A stretch of 64,000 nucleotides of DNA from Pseudomonas sp. MYb327 (GCF_040438925.1 NZ_CP159258.1:1440001-1504000); one strand, 5' to 3'. Positions 1-8,223 are shown, numbered from the stretch's first letter. Notes: generated from the letters alone by a model not told the origin. A program made the numbers and translations.

Positions 1-90
1 CCTGCGTCGCAGCGGAGAGCTCGTGGAGGCTGTCCGCCATCATTGCAAGATACGCTGTCCTGAATAGGTGCACAGTATACGTGGGTATAG

Positions 91-744
91 TTACCTCGCT
101 GTGGGCTGTGCGGTGATGACTTCGGCCATGCGCACCAGGTCGGCGAACGAACGCGCCCCCATTTTGCGCATGGCCTGGCCACGATGAATCTTGACCGTGA
201 TCTCGCTCAGGCCGATCTCCCCGGCGATCTGTTTATTCATCAAGCCTGATGCCGCCAGCGCCATGACTGTTTGCTCCCGCGCTGACAGCGTCTGGTGGCG
301 CGCCCGCAACTGATCGGCATAACGCTCGGATTCACGGCGCTGCTTGTCCCGGGCATGGGCGGCGCACACCGCGTCAATCAAATCCTGTTCGCGAAAGGGC
401 TTGGTCAGGAAATCCACCGCCCCGGCCTTCATCGCCCGCACCGTCATGGCGATATCGCCGTGGCCGGTGATAAACACGATCGGCACATTGATGCCGTGGG
501 CGGCCAGTTCGTTCTGAAAATCCAGACCGCTGCTGCCCTGCAACCGCACATCCAGCACCATGCAACTGGCAGTCTCGGGACGGTTGTATTTCATGAATTC
601 ACCAACCGAGCCGAACAACTCGACCCGCAGGCCGATGGAGCGCAACAGGCTGCCAAGGGATTCACGCAGGGGCGCATCGTCGTCGACGATGAAAACAATG
701 GGCTCGTTGAGAGTGCTTTTCTGAATGGAGTGCAGTTCGTTCAT
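91..744 (-). CDS. FixJ-family response regulator (receiver + LuxR HTH)
   Basis: Two-domain transcriptional regulator of 217 aa. The receiver domain (about residues 15-130) shows the acidic DDD cluster at 21-23, the phospho-acceptor Asp65 in VLDVRL and Lys115 in DFLTKPF. A LuxR/FixJ helix-turn-helix lies at about 152-195 (LSAREQTVMALAASG, then the recognition helix region ITVKIHRGQ). The ATG at 744 is preceded by a weak GGGAA. It sits 149 bp downstream of a PAS-type histidine kinase on the same strand, so the two very likely form a FixL/FixJ-style pair. The signal and targets cannot be read from the sequence. Confidence 0.93.
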   Translation of the reverse strand: MNELHSIQKSTLNEPIVFIVDDDAPLRESLGSLLRSIGLRVELFGSVGEFMKYNRPETASCMVLDVRLQGSSGLDFQNELAAHGINVPIVFITGHGDIAMTVRAMKAGAVDFLTKPFREQDLIDAVCAAHARDKQRRESERYADQLRARHQTLSAREQTVMALAASGLMNKQIAGEIGLSEITVKIHRGQAMRKMGARSFADLVRMAEVITAQPTAR

Positions 745-892
745 TGCTCATTCCCAAGGGGGATGGACATGCAGCCGCCCCCACGCTGTGTTCCTTGCGA
801 TGGGCTCTACCTTAAACGCATGCCGGACTGTAGGCATTCATGCCTGTGGTCGCCCGTTTAGTGTTCAGGTTTGCCCGCGATATACCTTTGTA

Positions 893-2458
893 TTAAATGG
901 CTGACGCGTAATCCGGGTCGTTGGCGACCAGTACCGGCAGCGCAAACAAAAACGAACTTCCCTGGCCGGTGGCACTGGTCGCCCAGATCCGCCCGTTGTG
1001 GAAATCGATGATCGAGCGGCAGATGGAAAGCCCCATGCCCAGGCCGTTTTCCTTGGTGGTGAAGAACGGTGTGAACAGCTTCTCCAAAACCTCGGCGGGA
1101 ATGCCCGTTCCCTGGTCGGCGACTTCCAGCACGGCCTCGTTGTCCTTGACCCAGGTGCGAATGGACAGGATCCGGTCCGACGCTTTGACCGCGTCCATGG
1201 CCTGGCACGCGTTGATGATCAGGTTGATGATGACTTGCTGCAGTTGCACGCGATCGGCACTGACCTGGCCACCGAACGCGGAGAGCTCGATTTTCGGCGT
1301 GATCTTGTGATGCGCCAATTCGTGGCGGACCAGGCTCAAGGTTTCACTGACGATGTCGTTGAACGATTCGTTTTGTCGCAGCGGGTCGCTCTTGCGCGAC
1401 AGTGCCCGCACGCGGCGAGTTATCTCGCTGGCCCGATTTGAACTGGCGATGATTCTTTCCAGCGACTGGCGTGCTTCCACCAGGTCCGGCACCGGGCGGC
1501 TCAACCAATTGCGACAGGCTTCGCCACTGCTGGTGATCGCCGCCAGCGGTTGATTGACTTCATGGGCAATGGACGCCGCCAGTTCGCCCAGTGACGTCAC
1601 GCGGGTGACATGGGCCAATTGGGTTTGTGCCCGGCACAGTGCTTCTTCTGCTTCTATGTTGGCGGTGATATCCATCAACGCACCCAGGTATTCAAAACAC
1701 CCGTGTCGGGTGAAAAGCGGGGTGGCGAACAGGTGCAGATGCTTGATGCGCCCGTCGGGCATCAGCAGGCGATGCCGGACCTCGATCAGGGTTTCATGGC
1801 GCGCAGCCTTTTCGAAACCGGCCAGCAGCAGGGGCACGTCATCCGGGTGGGTGCGCGCCAGGAACAACGCCACCGTGGGCGGAGTGCCCGCCGGATATTC
1901 AAGTATCCGTGCCGCCTGATCCGACCAGGAAATTGCCCCAAGGTCGGCACGAAAACCGAAGCAAGCGGTCTGGGTCAGGCGCTGGGCACCGACCATGTAG
2001 ACCTCCTTGTGGCGAAGGTTGTCGGAGACTTGTTTGCTACGCAACGCCACAAAGGTAATCGCTGCCAGTACGGTCAGGTTGTGCAACAGCTCAGAGGTCG
2101 ATTCCCAGTGGTGAAACCCGCCTTGATAAAGGAACATCACCGTCAGTACCGACATGCAGCACAACGCGATCAAGATCACCGCGCTGATCGACAACAGATT
2201 GATCGCCATCAGCAGCAATGCGATGTAAAGCGTGGTCGTCGTGAGGTCGGTGTGGGTTTCGGTATTGATCAAAATTCCGCACGCCACGATCAGGCTTGCC
2301 AACCACACCAGCGTATTTTCCAGCGGCTTGAGGTCGATACCGATCAAGAAACGCGAAGTCCTTTGGCCTGAGTGATTCAGCATCTTGCTGCAGGTTCCTT
2401 TTAGAAAGGGATGTGCGCTGCGTGCATGGGCAGGCGTTTTTGTCCGGTTTTCGATCAT
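893..2458 (-). CDS. PAS-domain sensor histidine kinase with membrane N-terminus
   Basis: Membrane sensor kinase of about 521 aa. Several hydrophobic segments in roughly the first 140 residues form a membrane domain, followed by a PAS domain (about 165-270, with the THPDD motif), a HisKA dimerisation helix with the phospho-acceptor His in SIAHEVNQPL, and an ATPase domain with NLIINACQA (N box), DQGTGIP (G1) and GLGMGLSI (G2). The start at 2458 is chosen for a GAGG seven bases upstream; an in-frame TTG at 2476 and an ATG at 2383 (AAGGAA upstream) are alternatives. Partner of the downstream FixJ-like regulator. FixL-like oxygen sensing cannot be assumed, because no haem-PAS signature is evident. 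Confidence 0.9.
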   Translation of the reverse strand: MIENRTKTPAHARSAHPFLKGTCSKMLNHSGQRTSRFLIGIDLKPLENTLVWLASLIVACGILINTETHTDLTTTTLYIALLLMAINLLSISAVILIALCCMSVLTVMFLYQGGFHHWESTSELLHNLTVLAAITFVALRSKQVSDNLRHKEVYMVGAQRLTQTACFGFRADLGAISWSDQAARILEYPAGTPPTVALFLARTHPDDVPLLLAGFEKAARHETLIEVRHRLLMPDGRIKHLHLFATPLFTRHGCFEYLGALMDITANIEAEEALCRAQTQLAHVTRVTSLGELAASIAHEVNQPLAAITSSGEACRNWLSRPVPDLVEARQSLERIIASSNRASEITRRVRALSRKSDPLRQNESFNDIVSETLSLVRHELAHHKITPKIELSAFGGQVSADRVQLQQVIINLIINACQAMDAVKASDRILSIRTWVKDNEAVLEVADQGTGIPAEVLEKLFTPFFTTKENGLGMGLSICRSIIDFHNGRIWATSATGQGSSFLFALPVLVANDPDYASAI

Positions 2459-2650
2459 GCGCGCCTCGGTTTGCAATCGGGCTGGGAGCGGAGAATCGGT
2501 TCAGTATCCTAGAAGCACGGCCGTGCATTCCGTTAGGACAAAAAACCCGAAATATCTGCCATCCCGTCGACGCACGCGGTGGCCGAAAATAGTCTTAAGT
2601 CATTCATAAAAATGGTTTTTTTAGCCATTGGCTATACCGAAGTATCAATG

Positions 2651-2671
2651 CACTCATCTAACGCATGAGTG
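2651..2671. promoter_or_regulatory. Candidate LysR-type operator dyad
   Basis: A perfect 7-bp inverted repeat CACTCAT ... ATGAGTG, separated by seven bases, lies about 100 bp upstream of the LysR gene that starts at 2770. It contains the T-N11-A arrangement typical of LysR-type regulator boxes, so autoregulation is plausible. The rest of 2459-2769 shows no gene and is AT-richer than its surroundings. Confidence 0.45.
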
Positions 2672-2769
2672 AGTTGTCCCCATGTACGACAGACGATTTT
2701 CACCCGCGCACTTAACCTGTCCATGCACTTTTCTGAACTCTTTGGCCTTGTGCCCAGGCAGCGAACATC

Positions 2770-3744
2770 ATGAACAGAAATGACCTGCGTCGTGCCGACA
2801 TCAATCTGCTGGTGGTTTTCGAGACGATGATGCATGAGCGAAATGTCAGCCGCGTCGGTGAAAAACTGTTCCTCGGCCAGCCTGCCATCAGCGGCGCATT
2901 GGGCCGTCTGCGGTTGATGTTCGATGACCCGTTGTTCGTTCGAGCAGGGCGAGTGATGGAACCGACTGCGCGGGCAGAAGAAATCTTCTCCAATCTGACA
3001 CCGGCACTGGATGGCATGGCTGCCGCGTTGAGCCGTTGCCAATCGTTCGACCCGCGTACCAGCGAGGCGACCTTCCATATTGGGCTCTCCGATGACGTCG
3101 AATACGCGTTGCTCCCGCGGTTGTTGCGGCAGTTGCGAATCGAGGCACCGAACATCACGTTGATCGTGCGTCGAGTGGATCACCGGCAGATGTCGCAAAT
3201 GCTGCTCAGCGGCGAAGTGTCCCTGGGCATCAGTCATACCCACGACTTGCCGGCGACGGCTCGGCGCAAGGGATTGCGGCCGATTCGCCCGATGCTGTTG
3301 CGGGCGGATAGCAAGCCCGGTTCTTTGGGACTGGATGAGTTTTGCAGTCGTCCCCATGCCGTGGTGTCGTCAATAGGCAATGTCATGGACGAAACCGATC
3401 AAGCTCTTGGCCTGCTCGGTCGGCAGCGCAAAGTCGTGCTGACGGTCCCGCAGTTCAGTGCGTTGCCGATGCTGTTGGCTCACAGTGAAATGTTGGCCAT
3501 CGTGCCGGATTACGTGGCCAGGGTCATGGTCCCGGCGGGTGGATTGCGGGCGGAACCGGCGCCGATGGAGTTGCCCTCGCAGGAGCTTTCCATGGTCTGG
3601 CGCGCCGCGGTTCACAACGATCCGGGCGAACGCTGGTTACGCTCACGCTGCAACGGGTTTTTTTGCGAGCCGGTCGAGCTGCAAGTAGTGCCGAAGCCTC
3701 GACCGACGCTACACAACGATCAGGCTTTACTGGCGGCCAGATAA
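2770..3744 (+). CDS. LysR-family transcriptional regulator
   Basis: Regulator of 324 aa with an N-terminal winged HTH (about residues 8-65: INLLVVFETMM, then KLFLGQPAISGALGRLR) and a periplasmic-binding-protein-like effector domain (about 90-300). Its N-terminus closely resembles the LysR gene at 45085-46005 (both begin MNRNDLRR), so the two are paralogues of one subgroup. The 3' end overlaps the convergent NTF2-like gene by 25 bp. The C-terminal tail beyond about residue 300 is longer than in the paralogue (306 aa), which may reflect read-through into formerly intergenic sequence. The target is unknown. Confidence 0.93.
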   Translation: MNRNDLRRADINLLVVFETMMHERNVSRVGEKLFLGQPAISGALGRLRLMFDDPLFVRAGRVMEPTARAEEIFSNLTPALDGMAAALSRCQSFDPRTSEATFHIGLSDDVEYALLPRLLRQLRIEAPNITLIVRRVDHRQMSQMLLSGEVSLGISHTHDLPATARRKGLRPIRPMLLRADSKPGSLGLDEFCSRPHAVVSSIGNVMDETDQALGLLGRQRKVVLTVPQFSALPMLLAHSEMLAIVPDYVARVMVPAGGLRAEPAPMELPSQELSMVWRAAVHNDPGERWLRSRCNGFFCEPVELQVVPKPRPTLHNDQALLAAR

Positions 3745-4148
3745 GCGCCGAGACGTTGGCCCATTTCTGCGCCCAGCGCCTGCAAGCCACTGAGCGGACG
3801 GACCATCACTTCGAATTCGACGATTTTGCCCTGCTCGTTGAAGCGGATCATGTCGATGCCCTTCAACTGCTTCTCGCCGACCCTGGCGCTGAATTCCAGC
3901 ACCACATTCAAACCGTCGGCGCTCGCCAGTTCGCGGTGGTAGGCGAAGTCTTCGAACACCTTGCACACGGTGTTGAGGATCATCGACACCACCGGCGCGC
4001 CCGGGTATGGCGTGTGCGCCATCGGCGAGCGGAACACGGCTTGCGGGTCCAGCAACTCGGGCAAGCGACTCAAATCACCACTGCGAATCATCTCGTGCCA
4101 TTGGCTCAAGGACGCCGCCGCGTGGGGGTGCAATTTCAGTTCAGACAT
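3720..4148 (-). CDS. NTF2-like / SnoaL-type small protein
   Basis: A 142-aa cytoplasmic protein. The start at ATG 4148 has a good ribosome site (CAGGAG eight bases upstream); the reading frame stays open further upstream but runs through the neighbouring hydrolase. The sequence pattern (an N-terminal helix with WHEMIRSGDL, LLDPQAVFRSP, then strands ending in EFEVMVRPLSGL) fits the NTF2-like cone fold used by SnoaL cyclases, ketosteroid isomerases and many proteins of unknown function. It follows the SGNH hydrolase by 26 bp on the same strand, so the two are probably co-transcribed. The substrate is unknown. Confidence 0.8.
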   Translation of the reverse strand: MSELKLHPHAAASLSQWHEMIRSGDLSRLPELLDPQAVFRSPMAHTPYPGAPVVSMILNTVCKVFEDFAYHRELASADGLNVVLEFSARVGEKQLKGIDMIRFNEQGKIVEFEVMVRPLSGLQALGAEMGQRLGAYLAASKA

Positions 4149-4174
4149 TTTCAACTCCTGTTTTTTGTTGTTAT

Positions 4175-4906
4175 TCAAATATTGCCTGGTGCAGTGGTAC
4201 GAAAGCGCGCTGCGATCATCTCGGCGGCATCGCCTGCCCACACACGGTAGGTTGCCGGTCCAGGGTGGAAACCATCCCGCGCCATCGCACCAGTCACGGG
4301 CGTCAGGCGGGTTGTCAGCAGCGTACAGTGATCCATGCGTGCTGCCATCTCGGTAAGCTGGCGATTGAAACAGGCCGCCCGATGGCCCAGATACCATCGC
4401 AGCGGTTGTGGCAACGCGGGGAACAAATGCATGGGTGGGAGAGGGGAGATGACGATCTGTTTCACGGCAAATCTGTCGCGCAGTACCTCGATCAAACGCT
4501 GTTGCCGGGCGATCCACTGCTCAACCGCCAAGGTGCTGGTGACATCGTTGACGCCGATGGAAAGCAGCACTACATCGAAGAATTGCGGCGCGTGGTCTGC
4601 GAGCCATTCCAGCATTGCCCGGGTATCCAGGCCGGACCGCGCCCAGAGCTTCCAGCTGACCTGAAATTCCTCGGCCAGCAGGCTGACCAACTGACCACTC
4701 AGCGCTTCGGCCTGAGTCGAGGCACCGACCCCGGCAGCGGCGCTATCGCCGAGAATCAAAAGACGCAAACCCTCGCCACGGCCCGCGACGCCCTCGCGTT
4801 CGCCGTCGGCTTCCGGCAACTTTGGCGTCACCCGGCGCGTGTACACACCCTGCATCAGCAACACAGGGCCGAGCAGTATTTTGGCCAGCGCTTCGGTCTT
4901 GCTCAT
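4175..4906 (-). CDS. SGNH/GDSL-family hydrolase
   Basis: Esterase or lipase-like hydrolase of about 243 aa from ATG 4906. The four SGNH blocks are visible: the nucleophile Ser in LILGDSAAAG, a Gly block near the ARSG segment, Asn in SIGVNDVT, and the Asp/His block DGFHPGP near the C-terminus. A hydrophobic N-terminal stretch (LAKILLGPVLLMQGVY) suggests a membrane anchor or a signal peptide. The in-frame extension to 4975 lacks a ribosome site and was not used. It lies directly upstream of the NTF2-like gene. The natural ester substrate cannot be inferred. Confidence 0.85.
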   Translation of the reverse strand: MSKTEALAKILLGPVLLMQGVYTRRVTPKLPEADGEREGVAGRGEGLRLLILGDSAAAGVGASTQAEALSGQLVSLLAEEFQVSWKLWARSGLDTRAMLEWLADHAPQFFDVVLLSIGVNDVTSTLAVEQWIARQQRLIEVLRDRFAVKQIVISPLPPMHLFPALPQPLRWYLGHRAACFNRQLTEMAARMDHCTLLTTRLTPVTGAMARDGFHPGPATYRVWAGDAAEMIAARFRTTAPGNI

Positions 4907-5026
4907 GCTTGAGGTCCAGATCAGGGAGGTCGCGACGTTCCAGCAAGGCTGCCAGATCCACCTATGGCGCGTCACCGGTCATATCAGCCGAAATGCCGTT
5001 CACTAAATCGCGATGCGGTATCTGTA

Positions 5027-5055
5027 ACGAGGGAGCAAGCTCCCTCGCCACAGGT
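5027..5055. repeat. Intergenic palindromic repeat, 'GAGGGAGC' family
   Basis: A short imperfect palindrome (GAGGGAGCAAGCTCCCTC, then GCCACAGG) of a family that recurs here at 10966-11073, 18801-18828, 44282-44393 and 46055-46203. It is one arm of a REP-like element in the gap between the SGNH hydrolase and the chorismate mutase. Confidence 0.75.
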
Positions 5056-5093
5056 TTTCGTTTTTCTCGAAAGCAAATTCAGCGCCCACGAAA

Positions 5094-5118
5094 AAGCCCG
5101 GCTGATCAGGCCGGGCTT
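5094..5118. terminator. Bidirectional hairpin terminator (TGATCA-centred)
   Basis: Hairpin AAGCCCGGC-TGATCA-GGCCGGGCTT preceded by an A-run and followed by pyrimidines. The same hairpin recurs at 6316-6340 and, with two changes, at 11113-11137. It lies downstream of the chorismate mutase gene on the minus strand. Confidence 0.7.
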
Positions 5119-5205
5119 CTCGATGTTGCGGTGTAGAGATTCAGTTATGTAACGGTGTTGCTTTGTAAACGGTCGGAGCCATCGACTGAACGAGACAGCT
5201 ATCTT

Positions 5206-5271
5206 TAGGAGCCCGGCTCGCCGGCGATGGCGCTCTTAAGTGCGCCATCGCCGGCAAGCCGGCTCCTACAG
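5206..5271. repeat. REPIN (inverted pair of REP elements)
   Basis: Two inverted REP sequences, TAGGAGCCCGGCTCGCCGG and CCGGCAAGCCGGCTCCTA, separated by a short spacer. This is the same family as the large array at 20760-21996. The remaining bases of the 4907-5283 gap hold no gene. Confidence 0.85.
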
Positions 5272-5283
5272 TTCGGATTGGAC

Positions 5284-5853
5284 TCATTGATCGGTGATGC
5301 ACAACTCCCCGGTGGCGCGGATCAGCGCCTGGCCGTGCAGCGCATCCTTGATCAGGCCGGAGCGCTCCTTGGCCAGCCAATTGGGGCATTCCGGGTCGAC
5401 GCGATAGGGCACGAAATCAGCGTATTGCTGCAACAGGCGGCTTTGCAGTTCATCCAGCTTCGGCCTGATTTGATTCAGGTCCGGCCTCGGCACGTCAGGT
5501 GCCTTGCGCGCGGCTTGCCATTGCGCGATCAGTCCGTATTGCACCAGTTTGTTGGCTTCGATCTGCGCGGCGATCAAATCGGCAGCTTCATCCGCGTCCA
5601 CTTTTTGCTCAACGGCTATCTTCCTGGCGTTGGCGATGACTTGCGCTTCCCGAGTGCTGTCCTGGATCGGTTTGCCGCTGTCCCATTTGGTCAGCGCCAC
5701 CTGGTCAGCAATGTTCAGGCGCTCGTTGATCGTCGCCAGCAGCGGTTGCAAGGGTTCAGGTGCCGGGGAAGGTGTTTCAGCGTGGGCGCCGCCCGCGAGC
5801 AGACCGATCAGGGTGCAGGTCAACAACTGCGGCAAGCGTGGGAAGCGGAGCAT
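5284..5853 (-). CDS. Periplasmic monofunctional chorismate mutase (AroQ gamma class)
   Basis: Enzyme of 189 aa that converts chorismate to prephenate. The start at ATG 5853 gives a clean signal peptide (positively charged start, hydrophobic LLTCTLIGLLAGG, cleavage after AHA at about 25) and has a GAGG upstream; the frame upstream of it was rejected. The mature part is all-helical, with the INERLNIADQVALTKW segment and the ESxK-like helix pattern of the secreted AroQ gamma family, including two C-terminal cysteines that may form a disulfide. Secreted mutases of this class occur in many pseudomonads. It stands alone, with a REPIN and a terminator downstream. Confidence 0.88.
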   Translation of the reverse strand: MLRFPRLPQLLTCTLIGLLAGGAHAETPSPAPEPLQPLLATINERLNIADQVALTKWDSGKPIQDSTREAQVIANARKIAVEQKVDADEAADLIAAQIEANKLVQYGLIAQWQAARKAPDVPRPDLNQIRPKLDELQSRLLQQYADFVPYRVDPECPNWLAKERSGLIKDALHGQALIRATGELCITDQ

Positions 5854-5961
5854 GGGTAAACCTCGTTGGACGCTTGATTCACTATTCATTGTTATGTAAC
5901 ACAGGTGAGACAACGGAACGAAGGCTCAAATGCCGGTTTGTTGAAGATTGAGTGCACGGAA

Positions 5962-6249
5962 TCACTCAGCCAGCCGTCGTTCAATCTGTGCCAGCTCCCA
6001 GGTGCTGAGCAAACTGATCGGGTCTGTGCCGTAATGCTGCCATCCGTCGTACGCGCGACCGTCCGGGCTTTGGCAACGCAGGCAATGGCGCAAGCGATTG
6101 CCATCGACATCCAGGGTCAAGTGCCAGCCTTCGATGTCGACCTGTACGTGGCCGTGCTCGGTTTGTTCATCGAGGCGAGCGAACGGGCGAATGCCTTGGG
6201 CGACATCACGCAATTGCTGGTAAACCTCGCGGGCGGTCAGGGGCGGCAC
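5962..6249 (-). CDS. Small conserved hypothetical protein (95 aa)
   Basis: The GTG start at 6249 has a GGAG eight bases upstream. The protein is soluble, begins with PPLTAREVYQQLRDVAQG, and contains a CLRC pair followed by SPDGRAYDGWQHYGTDP. I do not recognise a characterised family; the pattern looks like a small Pseudomonas protein of unknown function. No signal peptide or membrane segment is visible. It ends 108 bp from the start of the chorismate mutase gene and may be cotranscribed with it. Confidence 0.7.
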   Translation of the reverse strand: MPPLTAREVYQQLRDVAQGIRPFARLDEQTEHGHVQVDIEGWHLTLDVDGNRLRHCLRCQSPDGRAYDGWQHYGTDPISLLSTWELAQIERRLAE

Positions 6250-6315
6250 GGATGTCTCCGGTGAGTGTGCGGGGGCACAGGATAGACGATCGAGCGATGG
6301 ATTTTGAGCATGAAA

Positions 6316-6340
6316 AAGCCCGGCTGATCAGGCCGGGCTT
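6316..6340. terminator. Hairpin terminator
   Basis: Hairpin AAGCCCGGC-TGATCA-GGCCGGGCTT followed by TTCG and preceded by A5. It is identical to the hairpin at 5094-5118. It lies just downstream of the repeat-protein gene on the minus strand and so probably ends that transcript. Confidence 0.75.
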
Positions 6341-6370
6341 TTCGTGGGTACTGCGGTGAAGCGATGGGTT

Positions 6371-6889
6371 TTAAGCGACGGAGTTGCCTTGCAGGCGATC
6401 CGAGCCATCGGCAGCGACGGTGTTGCCTTGCAGGCGATCCGAGCCATCGGCAGCGACGGTGTTGCCTTGCAGGCGATCCGAGCCATCGGCAGCAACGGTG
6501 TTGCCTTTCAGTCGAACCGAGCCATCAGCGGCAACGGTGTTGCCTTTCAGACGATCCGAGCCATCGGCAGCGACGGTGTTGCCTTTCAGACGATCCGAGC
6601 CATCGGCAGCGACGGTGTTGCCTTGCAGACGATCCGAACCATCGGCGGCAACGGTGTTGCCTTGCAGACGATCCGAACCATCGGCGGCAACGGCGTTACC
6701 TTGCAGGCGATCCGAACCATCGGCAGCCACACGATTCTGGATCAAACGATCCGAACCACCTTCAGCCACACGGCTTTCAATCAGACGATCCGAGCCACCT
6801 TCAGCGACAACAGGCTGAGTAGCGGTAGCGGCAAAAGCGTTAACTGCAAAAACTGAGAAAGCGATGCTGAGGATGGTTTGGCGTTTCAT
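6371..6889 (-). CDS. Secreted protein of eleven 13-residue repeats
   Basis: A 172-aa protein with a signal peptide (MKRQTILSIAFSVFAVNAFA, cleavage at about 20) followed by eleven tandem 13-residue repeats. Two have the form VAEGGSDRLI-E/Q-S/N-R and nine have the form VAADGSDRL-Q/K-GN-T. The DNA unit is 39 bp and highly conserved, so slippage can readily change the copy number. Similar Pseudomonas proteins are sometimes labelled 'phage infection protein', but I know of no demonstrated function. It is very likely exported, acidic and flexible. A terminator hairpin follows it. Confidence 0.85.
   Translation of the reverse strand: MKRQTILSIAFSVFAVNAFAATATQPVVAEGGSDRLIESRVAEGGSDRLIQNRVAADGSDRLQGNAVAADGSDRLQGNTVAADGSDRLQGNTVAADGSDRLKGNTVAADGSDRLKGNTVAADGSVRLKGNTVAADGSDRLQGNTVAADGSDRLQGNTVAADGSDRLQGNSVA
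6411..6835. repeat. 39-bp tandem repeat within the coding region
   Basis: Eleven in-frame 39-bp units encode the 13-residue repeats. Because 39 is a multiple of three and the units are nearly identical, several other frames also stay open across the array on both strands; these are by-products of the repetition and not genes. Confidence 0.85.
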
Positions 6890-7070
6890 GATCGTGTGCT
6901 CCGGGGTGTTGTTGGTTGGTATGGAGCCAATGTTACGCCGCAGGATTTTTAAGAGAACTTCATTGAGGTGATGGTGAACATCGACGGCATTGATAGGGCG
7001 AACGGCTTGCCTGTTGTGGGCGTGATGATGCCTGGGACGTCGGGATAAGCGGGGCGCTGCGCAGTCCCCC

Positions 7071-7763
7071 TCAAGCCTCGCTGATCTTGCTCACACTGGT
7101 GACCTGCCCATTCCACACCATCTCGTAATGTGCCGTCTGAATAACCGAAGACACCGGCCTCGGCGTCATCAACGCCCAGCAATAACCGCCCTGCATCCGC
7201 ACCGAGTGGTACCGCAGCCCGGAATGACCGACATCCTTGATCGCCCGGCCCAACAATCGGGAATGGCTGTAATCGTCGGGCGCATACACCGGATCAGTCA
7301 TCGGCAGGGAAGTGGCATCCTTCATCCCGACCTCCACGAACGCGCAAGACAACCCGCGAAACACAAACCGCTCATAGTTCAGGCTTGGCACATTCGACCA
7401 ATACAAACCCTGATGATGCCGCACTTCGGCCAACGCCGTGTCCATGGAGTCCGCCAGGTACAACACCCCGTATTGCCCATCACTGAACCGCGATCCAGCC
7501 GGGTTGACGTGGGTGAACGGCGCAATGGCGTAAGAACAGCCAGGAATGCCAAACGGAATCTCACTGCGCGCAATCAACTCCAGCTGACCCACTTCATTCT
7601 TCAGCCGGGGATTGGTCAGCGCCTGAATCTGATAGAGCACCTCAAACTCGTCCGCGTCCGCCACGTCATCGAACAGGGCAATCGGCGGAAACTTCGAATT
7701 GACCAGTCGATAAGCCTGTAACGACTCGCCGGTCAGTGCAGGCAGTTCGCTCACCGTCACCAT
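7071..7763 (-). CDS. RES-domain toxin of a Xre-RES toxin-antitoxin pair
   Basis: A 230-aa RES-family protein. Family members are NAD+-degrading toxins related to ADP-ribosyltransferases. The key residues are recognisable: Arg in LQAYRLVNSKFPP, Glu in ALAEVRHHQG and Ser in HSGLRYHSVRMQGG. Its ATG at 7763 overlaps the end of the upstream Xre-like gene by 7 bp, which is the usual antitoxin-first, translationally coupled order. RES toxins are typically neutralised by Xre/ParS proteins with a DUF2384 tail. Toxicity is inferred from the family. Confidence 0.88.
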   Translation of the reverse strand: MVTVSELPALTGESLQAYRLVNSKFPPIALFDDVADADEFEVLYQIQALTNPRLKNEVGQLELIARSEIPFGIPGCSYAIAPFTHVNPAGSRFSDGQYGVLYLADSMDTALAEVRHHQGLYWSNVPSLNYERFVFRGLSCAFVEVGMKDATSLPMTDPVYAPDDYSHSRLLGRAIKDVGHSGLRYHSVRMQGGYCWALMTPRPVSSVIQTAHYEMVWNGQVTSVSKISEA

Positions 7764-8161
7764 TGCGCGCCACGCAGCGTGTCGATGCGTCGGAAGGTTT
7801 CATACAAGGAGATCATGTCGCCCTGAGCCATGATCTCCAGCGGAGAGCGGCCGTTGAAGAACTCGTTGTGATTGCTCATCGCCGGGAAGCCGTAGACGTT
7901 GTCCGGGTTGTCGAACACCAGGCGCAGCGTGGCGTGGATGTTCAGCACGAAGCTGATGCGCTGCATTTGATCGGAATCCAGCGCCACTGCCCAATCGGCA
8001 TCGCGCTGCCGGGCACGGGTGAAAGTGCTGCGGGAAATACGCAGGATGCGACACGCCTGCTCACTGGACGCGCGCCATTTTTCCAGGATGCCCACGGCGG
8101 CCCGCAGACCGGCGACACACTGGCTTTTGCTGAAGCCTTGGGCTTGAAGGGGGACGGCCAT
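7757..8161 (-). CDS. Xre/MbcA/ParS-type antitoxin (DUF2384)
   Basis: A 134-aa antitoxin with an N-terminal helix-turn-helix region (ACRILRISRSTFTRARQ) and a C-terminal DUF2384 toxin-binding region (RISFVLNIHATLRLVFDNPDNVYGF, then FFNGRSPLEIMAQGDMISLYETFRRID). It is the first gene of the operon and overlaps the RES toxin start by 7 bp. Two copies of a palindromic motif lie immediately upstream (8175-8223), consistent with autorepression by this protein or by the antitoxin-toxin complex. Confidence 0.88.
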   Translation of the reverse strand: MAVPLQAQGFSKSQCVAGLRAAVGILEKWRASSEQACRILRISRSTFTRARQRDADWAVALDSDQMQRISFVLNIHATLRLVFDNPDNVYGFPAMSNHNEFFNGRSPLEIMAQGDMISLYETFRRIDTLRGAQW

Positions 8162-8174
8162 GTGCGATACCTCA

Positions 8175-8223
8175 TTTGAATCTATAGACTCAAATGTAGG
8201 TAATTAGAGTCTTTAGATCAAGG
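8175..8223. promoter_or_regulatory. Two operator-like palindromes upstream of xre-res
   Basis: Site 1 (8175-8194) is TTTGAATCTATAGACTCAAA, a near-perfect 20-bp palindrome. Site 2 (8204-8223) carries the related core GAGTCTTTAGATC. Their centres are 29 bp apart, close to three helical turns, and site 1 begins 14 bp before the antitoxin start codon. This fits cooperative autorepression of a toxin-antitoxin operon. Confidence 0.65.

Noticed and set aside
1..43. A possible 5' end of a minus-strand gene (ATG at 43 or 40)
   Set aside because: Only about 14 codons are visible, and there is no convincing ribosome site; no family can be inferred.
6344..6856. Plus-strand frames across the 39-bp repeats
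   Set aside because: They arise from the repetition; the minus-strand frame alone has a signal peptide and ribosome context.
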